Positions 23,209-33,881 are shown, counted from the stretch's first letter. The stretch is DNA of 64,000 bases from Chanos chanos (GCF_902362185.1 NC_044507.1:15715044-15779043), one strand, 5' to 3'. Translations and numbers: made by a program. Notes: generated by a model not told the origin, from the letters alone.

Positions 23209-23665
23209 ATACGCTCTCCTTAGCAGAGTTGTCCCATGTGTTACAGTAATACACTGCAGAGTCTCCCACCTCCACATTACTGATTATTAACTGATAGTCT
23301 GTGGATGATTGGGCTTTAGATGTGAATCGGCTGGAGGGAAAATTCTCTCCATATTTATCAGGGGAGCTGTGAGAGTGGTAAAATCTCAACACAAACTCTG
23401 GACCCTCTGGATGAACTTGTTTGTACCAACTAACATACTGATTCTCATCCTTTGCAATGTTGCAGTTCAGGGTGGCAGTGTTTCCCTTAGTTAATGTTAG
23501 TTCTGGAGGACTCTGTGTCAGAACTTTCTGACAACTGATGCCTGCAAAAGAACAAAAAATGATGATGATAATGATGATGATGAAAAGCGAGATGTTGAAA
23601 TATTATAAAAACTCCTCTAACTTACTTGACAGAGCAGTAATCAAAATGTAGAATATGCCCAACAT
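23209..23665 (-). CDS. Ig light chain V segment, subgroup 2, intact
   Basis: Leader 23626-23665 (MLGIFYILITALS, donor GTAAGT) and V exon 23209-23541 of 333 nt. It belongs to a second V subgroup: SCQKVLTQSPPELTLTKG in FR1, LNCNIAKDE, SWYKQVHPEGPEF, and CDR2 YHSHSSPDKYGENFPSSRF. FR3 is LIISNVEVGDSAVYYCNTWD. An extra Cys near the N-terminus (SCQK) is a subgroup feature. The RSS is consensus (heptamer 23202-23208, 12-bp spacer, nonamer 23181-23189). It is the V closest to J3 and C3, so it is a good candidate for expression. Confidence 0.87.
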
Positions 23666-24099
23666 GTTGTCTCTCTTTGGTCTGAATCACTCTTCTACTG
23701 CTAAGACACATACAGTGCAGGAGACCATGAGCTGAACACAAATTAAATATCCTCCCATATGACAGAGAGAGAGAGAAAAAAGGAAGGAAGGGTAATGTGT
23801 TATCAACCAATAGGATGTCTTACTGCTTGAGGAAAGAACAGAGGGCGTGTTTTCTCCGATCATTTTTTCCCACCTTGCATATTTACATGTCATCCTGATG
23901 AGAATGTTAAATCTAACGAAAGCACTGTCACAGTGAAGAAATTACAGTAGAAAAGTGGGAGGGTTTGTGCTCTGTTTGAAGCGTGTGTGCATGTTTTCCT
24001 TTTTGGAGCATACTCATATGGGAGGTGAAGGGAGCAGTTAGGAGAGGGACGGTCATCATTATTAGCCAACAGAATGCATGATTTGTTAATGGACATCAG

Positions 24100-24840
24100 C
24101 TATTTGATTTGGTCTTATTCTTTTTCATTTGCCAAAATAATAGTATCAGTTGACAAATGTTGTGTAGTAATTTTGGACAGGTCTTGTCATTCATTTAATT
24201 TCATGTCTTAAAACTGGAGAACACCACTGCTTTCTGTGTAACAGAATATTTGAAACTATGAGACAAATGACATTACTTGGCCTAGCTGTGATAAAATGAC
24301 ATAAATAGTGAATAATGTCAAAAGAAGTATTAGCCTCAGAGATAAGATGAATTAGGCTGAGTAATTAAGGTAGGGGACCCCTTCCACAAGGTTAAATAAA
24401 CTTTTCTAAAGGATGATTTAGCTCCTCTGTAGGACTGTACATTTCCTATAAAGGATAGGATGGGATAGTTCCATATGGACTTCTCATAATTTATGCTGAT
24501 TTTTTTTTTGAAGAAACTACAATACATCAGTACAAATTACAATCTGCTAATGTACTCCTTTTCACACGAATGTCTATTGTCCTTTCCTACACCACCTTTG
24601 TCCCCTCCATTCTTCAGAAAGAAAAACATACTAGCAGGGATGTAGACCCAAACAACTCTTTTCTTTAGGCCTGAATAATGCATCAAATTAAAAGACACTT
24701 ATTTACTCTGAGAATGAGTGGTCAAACAGACTGTGAAATTGAAGGGAAGATTTTGCTGCTTCTGTACAGAGCTGACAGAGGTTTCATTGAGAGTTAAGAT
24801 ATTCAGCACAGTTCTTCACCTGTCTGTTTCATGAAGTGCT
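24100..24840. other. V-V spacer with no gene seen
   Basis: AT-rich DNA between the V segments at 23.2 and 24.9 kb. No coding or repeat feature recognised. Confidence 0.4.
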
Positions 24841-24898
24841 GAAAGCAGAAGTGAATGTGAGCAGTGAGGAGGTTTTTGTCATGGTGTGAATCACTGTG

Positions 24899-25413
24899 AT
24901 ACGTGCTCAGAAGCAGAGCTGTCCCATGTCTGACAGTAATACACTGCAGAGTCTCCCACCTCCACATTATTAATGATCAGACTGTAATCTGATTGGGATG
25001 AGTGTTTTGATGTGAATTTAGGAGAGGAGAAACCAGAGCCATATTGGGGAGAGCTCCAGTCATGACGGAATATTAACACATACTGAGGAACTGATCCTGG
25101 AACCTGTTTGTACCAGCGTACAGCATCATTAGTAACAGTCCCCAGATTACAGTCCATAGTGACCGTCTGTTCTTTACTCACTGTGAGAACGGGAGGCTTC
25201 TGTGTCACCACAGTCACACCACTGACACCTGAGAAAAAAAATGAGCATTTTCATGGGTATTACTTGAGCATGGAACATTAAAGATGGCTTTAAAAACTTT
25301 TCTTTCTTTTTGGATTGCGATGTTAAATAAATGAATTATCAAATAAATGAAATAACGGTTGACTGCATCTTACACGTCATTGCAGTGACCTGAGTGCAGA
25401 GTGTTCCCAACAT
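24899..25413 (-). CDS. Ig light chain V segment (sigma-type), intact
   Basis: Leader 25374-25413 (MLGTLCTQVTAMT, donor GTAAG) and V exon 24899-25228 of 330 nt. It has VTQKPPVLTVSKEQ, TMDCNLG, AVRWYKQVPGS, CDR2 RHDWSSPQYGSGF and DSAVYYCQTWD. The RSS is consensus (heptamer 24892-24898, 12-bp spacer, nonamer 24871-24879). It is the first V of unit B (J3, C3). A CCAAT-like ATTGG and a CTTATAGG box lie upstream, as for the V at 6888. Confidence 0.88.
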
Positions 25414-25734
25414 TATAGCAGAACGTGGTCTAAACTGTCTTGTTGAGAGAAGATCAGTATTGGAGAACGAGGAGAAGAGAGACAGCGCCATTGTCCTATA
25501 AGAGAGCTATCCAAAGGGTGGAGCTTTAAAAATGTGCCAATCAGAATATCACACGCATCAATATGCCTCAACATGTTTCATTTACAACAATTATAATCGA
25601 TGTTTAACATAATGGATTAAGTGGACCGGGCAATTCGACAAGTTCCACGGCTATATAAAAAAGTAAACATCAAAAGTCATTTGTCATAATCTGTGTATCC
25701 ACTAAATTCACACTTCATGAATTTGAGTGATAAC

Positions 25735-25950
25735 ATGGACTGGGTGTATCCCTGTTCATCCTGAGAGAGAAACCATAACCTCATCATTTACATACAGCTA
25801 AAACTACTCTGATCAAACTGCAGGTGCATCCTGGGTAAGAGAGGACCAGCCATGCAAATGTAACAGAAATTTCTCTAACATCAGCTCAGAAAATCTCCTC
25901 TTTCAGGTCCTCCAGTGCCCTTATATGTTCACTCATATAACTACAGGAGA
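25735..25950 (-). promoter_or_regulatory. Conserved 3'-of-C element, copy 4, with exact octamer
   Basis: Downstream of C4. This copy carries an exact Ig octamer ATGCAAAT at 25852-25859, close to the E-box CAGGTG. An octamer beside an E-box is the known make-up of immunoglobulin enhancers. Function is inferred. Confidence 0.58.
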
Positions 25951-26428
25951 AGAGTCCCCTATCATACCAATTCTGTGACACTGTCAAACTTTCCTCTCAA
26001 CGTTTCTGAGACTGTTGCCCAAAGTGTCAGAAAAAAGACTGTAGTTCCAAGGCTGAAAGAGAAACATGTCAGAGTGTGTGTGTCCTTTTCACAGTCACCT
26101 CAATCATTCTTATTTCTCTGAACAACTTCACTTTGGCCATTTTTTTTCAAAATACATATGTTGATGCACAGTTTACAATTAAACATAACCACTGACACCA
26201 TGAGATTGCAGAAAGAGCAGCTTTATCTGTATGAATTTCATTAAAACAAACACAAAACACAACACTTACAGAATATTGAACTGAAAGGTTACTTCAAATA
26301 AATCAAAGATTGAGAGGTATTAAACCTTAAGGATTTGTTCAGCAATCAACATTGTTTCTACATTAAAAACAAAGGAAAAAAAAGACTCAAAAAGACTCAG
26401 AAACATTTCTCATTTCGTGTCACTGATT

Positions 26429-26751
26429 TCAGTTACTGCAGTCAGACTTCTTTATCTTCTTCTCAGAGGATTTGGATCCAACTGACATTTGACATGAAAC
26501 CTCCTTGTCACTCTCCCACTCAGAGGTTAGAAGACTCAAATAACTGCTCACTTTGAATTTGTGGTTGCTCTGTTTTTCAGCAGAACTGGTGAAAACTCCA
26601 TCAGTGACTGATGTCCCACTCACTGTCCAACTGACATCAGCAAAACCCACAGAGAGGTCATTAGCCACACAAACCAGAGTGACCTTGTCGGAATTCAGCT
26701 CCTCACTGGATGGAGGGAAGAGAGTCAGAACAGGAGCTGGGAGGACAGAGT
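26429..26751 (-). CDS. Ig light chain constant region C4, open and correctly phased
   Basis: A 323-nt exon with the proper CAG/ACTCTGTCC start, first Cys in VTLVCVAND, VSWTVSGTSVTDG, SEWESDKEVSCQ and SDCSN. It has ELNSDKV where other copies have ELKSDKV. The domain is intact, but its only nearby J (J4, 27.77 kb) has lost the splice donor, so ordinary J4-C4 messages are unlikely. I see no clear AATAAA at the place used by C3, C5 and C6. Confidence 0.82.
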
Positions 26752-27073
26752 CTGTACAGAGACAGAAATTTAAATCAGAAATAAATTATTCAGAGTTGGA
26801 ATAAAATTTAAATCAGCCAAAAAGTAAGCTAAAACCACTGTCTTGATAAATGCAAAAGACAGTTCCGTTCACGCAACAGAGATAAAGATTGATTGAATGG
26901 GTTTTCCAAATTCAGACTGATAGTTTCTGTTGCTGATCATTAACTAGTACACAGGTGGAAAGAACACATCTAAGATTTCATACCAATTCGGAAATCTGAT
27001 ATGGAGGAATAATATTCTTGCTCTCAGACCTCAGAAGTCTAATGACACAAAAAAAAAATAAAAAAATAAAATA

Positions 27074-27432
27074 GGTCACACTTTACTTGGATAGTCCGCC
27101 CACAGAGGGTTTATAGAGTACATGTGGCGATTCATGAACATACCTAAATATCTTCACAATAATTTAGTTGAACTTCTACTACGGTTAGGGTAAGGGTTAG
27201 AGTTAGGGTCAACCTATGCTACACAAATGTTCAATAGCCTAATGTATATACACATATTCAACAATTTAGTAAATCATTTCATAAATTTTGTTGACCATTC
27301 TAATGTTCAATGAATGTTCAACAGTGTATATATGGATGGTTGAATCTCAACTAAGCTGCAGCTTATTTAAAATGCTGAACTGTTATAAATATCCTGTAAA
27401 TCATTTGTGGGCACACTAAGTAAAGCATTATA
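27074..27432. mobile_element. Non-autonomous DNA transposon (MITE-like) in the J4-C4 intron
   Basis: A stretch absent from the other J-C introns, flanked by ATAAAATA on both sides (27066-27073 and 27433-27440). An 8-bp duplication would fit a hAT-type insertion. Terminal inverted similarity is weak (GGTCACACTTTACTT against TATAATGCTTTACTT). It contains a telomere-like GGTTAGGG run. It is noncoding. The flanking A/T-rich DNA makes the duplication less certain. Confidence 0.45.
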
Positions 27433-27744
27433 ATAAAATATACCTGTTTTCTCATGATTTTTACTACAGCTGTTTATGATCTATGCTGTTCTTTATGTTT
27501 TCCTATTTTCTGATGATGAAATAGCTAACTGAGGACTCCACAACAATGCAATAGATTTACATCAATCTACAGCTCTAACACGTCTCAGCCATATAACACA
27601 TGTCTGTGAGAATTAAATTCTTTCAAAAATTCCGACTCAGCTCAGATCAAATTCATTTTAATAGTGACTTTGTCCTTATGTTTCATGAAAGTGTCATGAG
27701 AATGTTTTGTCACTTAAACTGTTGTTCTCAAAAGATAAAGAAAT

Positions 27745-27777
27745 GTTGACAACGAGTTTTGTTCCTTGGCCGAATAC
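27745..27777 (-). pseudogene. J4 segment, splice donor lost, 22-bp RSS spacer
   Basis: Encodes VFGQGTKLVV, then runs into NISL where other J segments have T and a GTAAG donor. The stretch holding the donor is deleted (AAATGTTGACAACGAG against AAAGTTTCTTACCAGTGACTACGAG). The heptamer is consensus (27778-27784) and so is the nonamer (27807-27815), but the spacer is 22 bp. Recombination may still occur, but splicing to C4 would need a cryptic donor. Confidence 0.8.
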
Positions 27778-27834
27778 CACAGTGACTCACTTCATATCTT
27801 CACCGTACAAAAACCTCCCCAGTTACAGAGACAT

Positions 27835-28000
27835 TTTTGTTGTTTTTGATTCATACTTCAGAGACCTCCAGGTGTGATCAAATTTTAACACAGACACAAA
27901 GCTTTTCTTTTACCCAACTGAACAGTGAGTTCATCATCTCAGTCAAAAATCATATTTGATTGTGAATGTGCTCCCCGTCCTCACAGTGAGTCCTGTATGT

Positions 28001-28031
<31 letters not shown>

Positions 28032-28045
28032 ACCATCCTCTGGGA
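27835..28045 (-). pseudogene. Relic V fragment in the J4-V spacer (FR3 part deleted)
   Basis: Matches the FR1-CDR2 part of the relic at 22600-22925, but the FR3 part is missing: sequence from the J4 RSS flank joins directly to ACATTTTTGTTG. Confidence 0.45.
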
Positions 28046-28287
28046 TTAATGAGAAAACACACAAATGAAGGTATCTGGGGTGTTTCAACTTTGATCTTTT
28101 GTTGTGAAACCGATTTTACAAATGGAGTAGAAATGAACTAATTCCACTGTTTCCACACTCAATGTGAATACTGTGGCACAGTTTTGAGATGTTGATTATG
28201 TAATTCTCTTCATTATAGAGGCTCTATTGTGAAGTAAACTAAAAGCAGAAGTGAGGAGGTTTTTGTCAGGTTTTGTGAATCACTGTG

Positions 28288-28751
28288 ATACGACCTCCCT
28301 AGCAGAGTCATCCCATGTAGCACAGTAATACACTGCAGAGTCTCCCACCTCCACATTACTGATTATTAACTGATAGTCTGTGGATGATTGGGCTTTAGAT
28401 GTGAATCGGCTGGAGGGAAAATTCTCTCCATATTTATCAGGGGCGCTGTGAGAGTGGTAAAATCTCAACACAAACTCTGGACCCTCTGGATGAACTTGTT
28501 TGTACCAATTAACATAATAACTCTCATCTTTTGCAATTGTTACCCGCTCTATGTTGTGTATACCACTGGACTCGAACCGGTGACCCTCGGGATGGGAGGC
28601 CGGCGTGCTAGCAAGGATGCTAAAACCCATGGGCACTAGTGTCAGTCGTTAGTACGCCTTTTAAGGTGTCGGGGTAGTGAGGTATACTCACTGCGCAGCA
28701 CTCTACTCGCTGGCTACCGTTACACAGTGTTGCAGTTCAGAGTGACAGTGC
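28288..28751 (-). pseudogene. V pseudogene, subgroup 2, split by a tRNA-like insertion, no leader
   Basis: From FR2 to CDR3 (NWYKQVHPEGPEF, KYGENFPSSRF, DSAVYYCATWDDSA) it is nearly the same as the V at 28967. FR1 is interrupted by a 187-bp insertion (28538-28724), and beyond 28751 the sequence jumps to the 3' flank of the next V, so the leader and most of FR1 are gone. The RSS heptamer is consensus (28281-28287) but the spacer to the nonamer (28258-28266) is 14 bp. It is the product of an unequal tandem duplication. Confidence 0.85.
28538..28724 (-). mobile_element. tRNA-like SINE-type insertion with TGTAAC/TGTTAC ends
   Basis: Read on the minus strand it holds a tRNA-like core with an A-box region (TAGCACGCCGG) and a perfect B-box (GGTTCGAGTCC), marks of an internal RNA polymerase III promoter. 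It starts TGTAACGGTAGCC and ends GGGTAACA, an imperfect inverted pair. It lies inside FR1 of a V pseudogene. No clean target-site duplication is visible (CAATT and CAGTG are the best pair). Family not recognised. Confidence 0.6.
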
Positions 28752-28966
28752 TTCAACTTTGATCTTTTGTTGTGAAACCGATTGTACAAATGGAGTAGAA
28801 ATGAACTAATTCCACCGTTTCCACACTTAATGTAAATACTGTGGCACAGTTTTGAGATGTTGATTATGCAATTCTCTTCATTACAGAGGCTCTATTGTGA
28901 AGTGGACTGCAAGCAGAAGTGAATGTGAGCAGTGAGGAGGTTTTTGTCATGGTGTGAATCACTGTG

Positions 28967-29433
28967 ATACGACCTCCCTAGCAGAGTCATCCCAATTCTC
29001 ACAGTAATACACTGCAGAGTCTCCCACCTCCACATTACTGATTATTAACTGATAGTCTGTGGATGATTGGGCTTTAGATGTGAATCGGCTGGAGGGAAAA
29101 TTCTCTCCATATTTATCAGGGGCGCTGTGAGAGTGGTAAAATCTCAACACAAACTCTGGACCCTCTGGATGAACTTGTTTGTGCCAAGCAATGGGATAAC
29201 TTTCATGTTTTGTAATGTTGCAGTTCAGAGTGGCAGTGTTCCCCTTAGTTAATGTTAGTCCTGGAGGTGTCTGTGTGACAACTTTCTGACAACTGACGCC
29301 TGCAAAAGAACAAAAAATAATGACGATGATGAAAAGCTATTCAGAGGTGTTTAGTTTCACGAGATGTTGAAATATTATAAAAACTCCTCTAACTTGACAG
29401 AGCAGTAATCAAAATGTAGAATATGCCCAACAT
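28967..29433 (-). CDS. Ig light chain V segment, subgroup 2, open with weak leader donor
   Basis: Leader 29394-29433 (MLGIFYILITALS) and V exon 28967-29299 of 333 nt: SCQKVVTQTPPGLTLTKG, LNCNITKHES, AWHKQVHPEG, KYGENFPSSRF, DSAVYYCENWD. FR2 has His after the invariant Trp. The leader donor is GTTAGA where the sister V at 23209 has GTAAGTTAG, a 4-base loss that weakens splicing. The RSS is consensus (heptamer 28960-28966, 12-bp spacer, nonamer 28939-28947). It may be functional, but expression could be low. Confidence 0.75.
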
Positions 29434-29579
29434 GTTGTCTCTCTTTGGTCTGAATCACTCTTCTACTGCTAAGACGCATACAGTGCAGGAGACCATGAGC
29501 TGAACACAAATCAAATATCCCCCTATATGACAGAGAGAGAGAGAAAAAAGGAAGGAAGGGTAATGTGTTATCAAACAAT

Positions 29580-30021
29580 AGGAAGTCTTACTGCTTAAGG
29601 AAAGAACAGAGGGTGTGTTTTCTCCTATCATTTTTTCTACCTTGCAAAGATGAATCTTATCTCAAAACTTCTGCTTAGTTGTTGAAGTTAGTGTAGTGCA
29701 GACAGCTCCAAAGAGCAGATAATATGCAGTGTGTTTACATGTCATCCTGATGAGAATGAACAAAAGCACGTTCACAGAGAAGAAGTTGCAATAGAAAAGT
29801 AGGAAGGGTTTTTGTTTTGTTTGAAGTGTGTGTGCATGTTTTCTTTTTTTTTTTCTTCAAGTTTTTGTTTTGTGCTTTGCTCTGTGGGATGAAATGTTGG
29901 TGAGAAATAAAGATGTTTAATGATGACTTTTGATTGATCATTCAGGGGATTATCATTCAAATCTAAAATGAAGATACTGAATGAACCTGTCCAAAAATGA
30001 ATATTACATGATCTTACATGT
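29580..30021. other. V flank with no gene seen
   Basis: Shares its start with the flank of the V at 23209 (23800-24000), including CTTACTGCTT and ACATGTCATCCTGATGAGAATG. No coding feature. Confidence 0.45.
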
Positions 30022-30033
30022 GCTTACAAGTTA

Positions 30034-30411
30034 CTCACTCACTCACTCATTATCTAAGCCGCTTATCCTGATTAGGGTCGCGGGGGGTGCTGGAGCCTAT
30101 CCCAGCGCTCATAGGGCGAAAGGCGGAGAAACACCCTGGACAGGTCGCCAGTCCATCGCAGGGCAGACACACAGACAAACACACTCACACACGCATTCAT
30201 ACCTAAGGGCAATTTAGTGTCTCCAATTCACCTAACCTGCATGTCTTTAGACTGTGGGAGGAAACCGGAGTTCCCGGAGGAAACCCACGCAGACACGGGG
30301 AGAACATGCAAACTCCACACAGAAAGGACCCTGGCCACCCAGCCGGGAACCGAACCCGAAACCTTCTTGCTGTGAGGCGACAGCGCTACTCACTGTGCCA
30401 CCGTGCTGCCC
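30034..30411 (-). mobile_element. V-SINE (HE1-like tRNA-derived SINE)
   Basis: Minus-strand order is GGGCAGCACGGTGGCACAGTG, a B-box GGTTCGGTTCC, then the conserved V-SINE core (CATGTTCTCCCCGTGTCTGC, GGTTTCCTCCCACAGTC) and a (GAGT)n tail. It is flanked by a perfect 12-bp target-site duplication GCTTACAAGTTA at 30022-30033 and 30412-30423. The intact duplication and full length suggest a fairly recent insertion. Confidence 0.85.
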
Positions 30412-30423
30412 GCTTACAAGTTA

Positions 30424-30985
30424 GTGTTTGTTAAATTCTCAAACTGATTTATTTGCCGTCAGGTCATTTGGAAATGTGTCTTATAAGATTTTGGGAAGAG
30501 TTGTGGTGTAAGAGAATATCATGTAACTTGATGGCATATTGATTTTCTTTCATCTCATCCTGTTATGAGCAGGCATCAGATTATAACATTTTAAGCACAT
30601 ACAGGTCAATGAGAACTTCAATAATAGCTTTTCATTGACTATAATGCTCATCTCAGTCTCAATATTAATAACATAACATTTAGATACTGCAGAGAAAGAC
30701 TCTCTACAGGAGAGTCTCTGTCTCTCTACTGTAGTAATCTGACATCATAGTCCATCCCTGTGTCTGTGAAAGATATTTGCTTTCAGTTTTTCTTCCCCTG
30801 CCATCTGATTGGACAATACAAAGATAATACAAGCTAAGAGTGCTTGTTTTGGTTATTTTACTGACCAATTACAACAAATTCAGAGATCCCTGCCTAGCCA
30901 TACACCTTTTTATAGTTCATGACTTTATTTGTTATATTAATTACTGATTCATTTTGCAAGTGCCATATTCAGGAAAGATTTGATC
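30424..30985. other. Spacer where a V exon would be expected
   Basis: Lies downstream of the orphan leader at 30986-31025. I find no V exon or RSS here. Confidence 0.45.
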
Positions 30986-31025
30986 AAATCAAAGCAGTGA
31001 CAAGAGTGCAAAGTATTTCCAACAT
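30986..31025 (-). pseudogene. Orphan V leader exon
   Basis: Encodes MLEILCTLVTALI, clearly a V leader, and keeps the usual V upstream flank (GAGAAGACAGACAGCAAGATTGTCCTATAAGAG). The donor GT is lost and no V exon follows. It is a remnant of a deleted V gene. Confidence 0.7.
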
Positions 31026-31499
31026 GTTAGAAAGGTGTGACATAAACAGCTCTTACTGTCCCGAGAGAAAATCAAGAGTTGAGAATGAGGAGAAGACAGA
31101 CAGCAAGATTGTCCTATAAGAGACATGAGGATATCCAGAGGGAGGAGCTACTAAAATGTGCAGATCAGAATATCACATGCCTTAATGGGCCTTAATACAA
31201 ACTCACAGCTGTAAATATACTTGATCCTTAATGGTAATTTCTGCACATGAGGGTTAGGTATCAAATGTTTTTCATCTTTGTCCATGACTGATAGCTATCA
31301 TAACGTTAACAAATGTCCACATGGGATATTTTCTCTTTTGATCTGTTGAGAGAATTATTGTTTTTGTTTGAGTCCTATGACTGTAAACCAATGTATAACA
31401 TACTGGAACAAATGTTAATGACAATAAATCATGTTCTCTGAAAATATCACAAAGAGAAAATGTAAAGCTATTAGCTATAAACTGAGTTTTCTTTAATGT

Positions 31500-31705
31500 C
31501 ACTATCACAGGACCATGACCACATCCTGAGAGAGAAACAACAACCTCATTTACATACAGCTCAAATTACTCTGATCAACCTGCAGGTGCATCCTGGGTAA
31601 GAGAGGACCAGCAATGCAGATGTCACAGACATTTCTCTCACATCAGGTCAGAAAATCTCCTCTTTCAGGTCCTCCAGCGCCCTCATATGTTCACTCACAT
31701 AACTG
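31500..31705 (-). promoter_or_regulatory. Conserved 3'-of-C element, copy 5, without a C gene
   Basis: The same block as downstream of each C (CTGCAGGTGCATCCTGGG, ATGCAGATGTC, TTTCAGGTCCTCCAGCGCCC), yet the V at 32150 is the next thing upstream and no J or C lies between. It marks a unit whose J and C were deleted. Confidence 0.6.
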
Positions 31706-31779
31706 CGGGAGAAGACTGGCCTGGCTCTAGACTTCCCCAATTGGGAGGGCAATTATAGTTTTGGGGTGTTCTCCTTGGG

Positions 31780-31915
31780 ATTATACACAGCTGAACAATG
31801 AGCTCATCATCTCAAAGTAAATTTCGATTGTGAATGTGTGCCCTTTTTTCACAGTGAGTCCAGTATGTGTGTGTGTGTGTGTGTATGTGTGTGTGTGTGT
31901 GTGAGACCATCCTCT
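31780..31915 (-). pseudogene. Relic V fragment beside the J-C deletion of unit D
   Basis: The minus strand reads GLTVKKGHTFTIE, an FR1-like relic as in other J-V spacers, cut off near 31760 by the deletion that removed J and C. Confidence 0.5.
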
Positions 31916-32149
31916 GGGATTAATGAGAAAACACATCAATAAAAGTAACTGGAGTGGTTCAACTTTGATATGTTGTTCGTGCAAATGAAGCAGAAATGAA
32001 CTAGCTTTTTGCACAATTAATATATACACTGTGACAGTTTTGAGATGTTGATTATTCTCTTCATTATAGAGTCTCTATTGTGAAGTAAACTAAAAGCAGA
32101 AGTGAATGTGAGCAGTGAGGAGGTTTTTGTCATGGTGTGAATCACTGTG

Positions 32150-32603
32150 ATACAAACTCTTTAGCAGAGCTGTCCCATGTCTGACAGTAATACACTGCAG
32201 AGTCTCCCACCTCCACATTATTAATGATCAGACTGTAATCTGTTTGGGATGAGTGTTTTGTTGTGAATTTAGGAGAGGAGGAGCCAGAGCCGTAGAGAGG
32301 AGAGCTCCAGCTATGACGGAATCTTATCACATGCTGAGGAGCTGATCCTGGAACCTGTTTATACCATTGTGCAGCACTATCAGTAACAGTCTCCAGATTA
32401 CAGTCCATAGTGACCGTCTGTCCTTTACTCACTGTGAGAACAGGAGGCTTCTGTGTCACCACAGTCACACCACTGACACCTAAACATAAAGTCAGACATA
32501 CAGTCTTCATTAAAGGCCATTCACTCATCAAAAACAAACAAATGTCTTCTAGAGAATTCTTACATGACAGAGCAGTGATGAGAGTACAGAGAGTCCCCAG
32601 CAT
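32150..32603 (-). CDS. Ig light chain V segment (sigma-type), intact, without J-C in its unit
   Basis: Leader 32564-32603 (MLGTLCTLITALS, donor GTAAG) and V exon 32150-32479 of 330 nt. It has VTQKPPVLTVSKGQ, TMDCNLE, AAQWYKQVPGS, FRHSWSSPLYGSGSSSPKF and DSAVYYCQTWD. The leader intron happens to be open in frame, giving a longer unspliced reading frame that should not be taken as the protein. The RSS is consensus (heptamer 32143-32149, 12-bp spacer, nonamer 32122-32130). Its nearest downstream J would be J4, across the deletion. Confidence 0.87.
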
Positions 32604-32779
32604 GTTGTCAGTGTGTGGAGTGAATGGATCTTCCAGTTGAGTTTGAATGTGAAGAGAGGAGAGAGTGACAAAGCCTTTCTTAAAGAAGCCGAACATGATG
32701 TGGGAGGGGCTTTGTCAAACAGTCAAACAGTTTCTCTGTTTCTTAGCTATATTTTGCAGATAACTGATGTCTGCCCACA

Positions 32780-33881
32780 TGTAGCACCCCCTTGCTGTAC
32801 TGGCATTAAATTGAGGGAGCTACCCTGAGTTCTTTTAACAAGAAATATATTATTGTCTTCTTTAATTACCTTCCTCTTTTAAGGTGTTGGATCCCAAAGC
32901 ATATGTATTGAACTTATCCTACAATGAACTGCACTATTACCTCTCTAGTAAAGAGCTATGTTAATATTATAAAGCTTAAATACGAGAAAACCTTAAGATA
33001 CAATACAGTGATTTTAGATTTAAATGACCTATTTAATTATTTACAAATGTGGCAATACAGAAAGTACTTCAATATTTTACCTTGCAGCTTTTAAACAAAC
33101 CAAAAATGTTGTCTTTTACGTTGTTTACATTAAGTTCTTAAATCATATGAAATACACTTCAAATTAAATATACGTTCAAATATCAATAACTTCACTAATG
33201 GGCCCGAACAACCTCTATCAAAAGAAAAGCTGGCAAAAATAAAGTACCCCCAGTGCGGTGCGTTGCAGGCCTGGTGTGTAGCTTGTGTGCGTTGTAGCCT
33301 AAACTACTGCAGCGCCTTCACTTTACTGTGGAAAAAGGAAAAACAACTCACTCACAAGTTCCACTATGCAGCATAGTAAAAGTCCACGGGTTGTGCACCT
33401 ACATTATTATAACACTCAAACACAACTAAATACGTGGGTAACATATTGATACTGCTCCTGACTCGCACACAATTGCCCCTTCCACTTTTACTCTCTCGCT
33501 CGCTCTCTCTCTAGCATCTAGTTCCTGCTAACCCCATGACCTCCAACTCATTTCTGATTGGTTCATTACTTAAAAAATAATGCAAAATTGCAAAATTACA
33601 CAATTAATTACAAATTCTTTGTGTACAAATCAAAGCAATATTACAGCATTGCCATCACTATAAATGTATTATTAGACAACAAAAATATATTTCACACCAT
33701 GTAAACAATACAATCCGTGAACTTAACCATGAAATTACATGCACTCTGCAAAATATACACGAACTGTCAGATATCACACTGAATGTTTTTAACCTTTTAA
33801 TTCTTTTTATACTATTTATAAACTTAGTCTATTTATGAGTGCATCAACTTAAATTATAACCTCACTTCCCATAGAGCTACA
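32780..33881 (-). mobile_element. Solo LTR, 1.1 kb, with 4-bp target-site duplication (fossil)
   Basis: Termini TGTAGC and GCTACA, flanked by CACA on both sides (32776-32779 and 33882-33885). The flanks join to GTCTGCCCACAAACCTAATTC, which matches the uninterrupted V flank at 11350 and 36850. The part near 33400-33881 matches the LTR-like repeat at 1585-2040 in the opposite direction. It is an ERV- or Gypsy-type solo LTR left after internal recombination, with no coding sequence. Confidence 0.75.

Noticed and set aside
32142-32696. A continuous 184-codon frame over leader, intron and V exon, and a similar one at 36230-36778
   Set aside because: The leader and V exons have clear GTAAG donors and TAG acceptors. 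The intron is open in frame by chance, so the long frame is not the protein.
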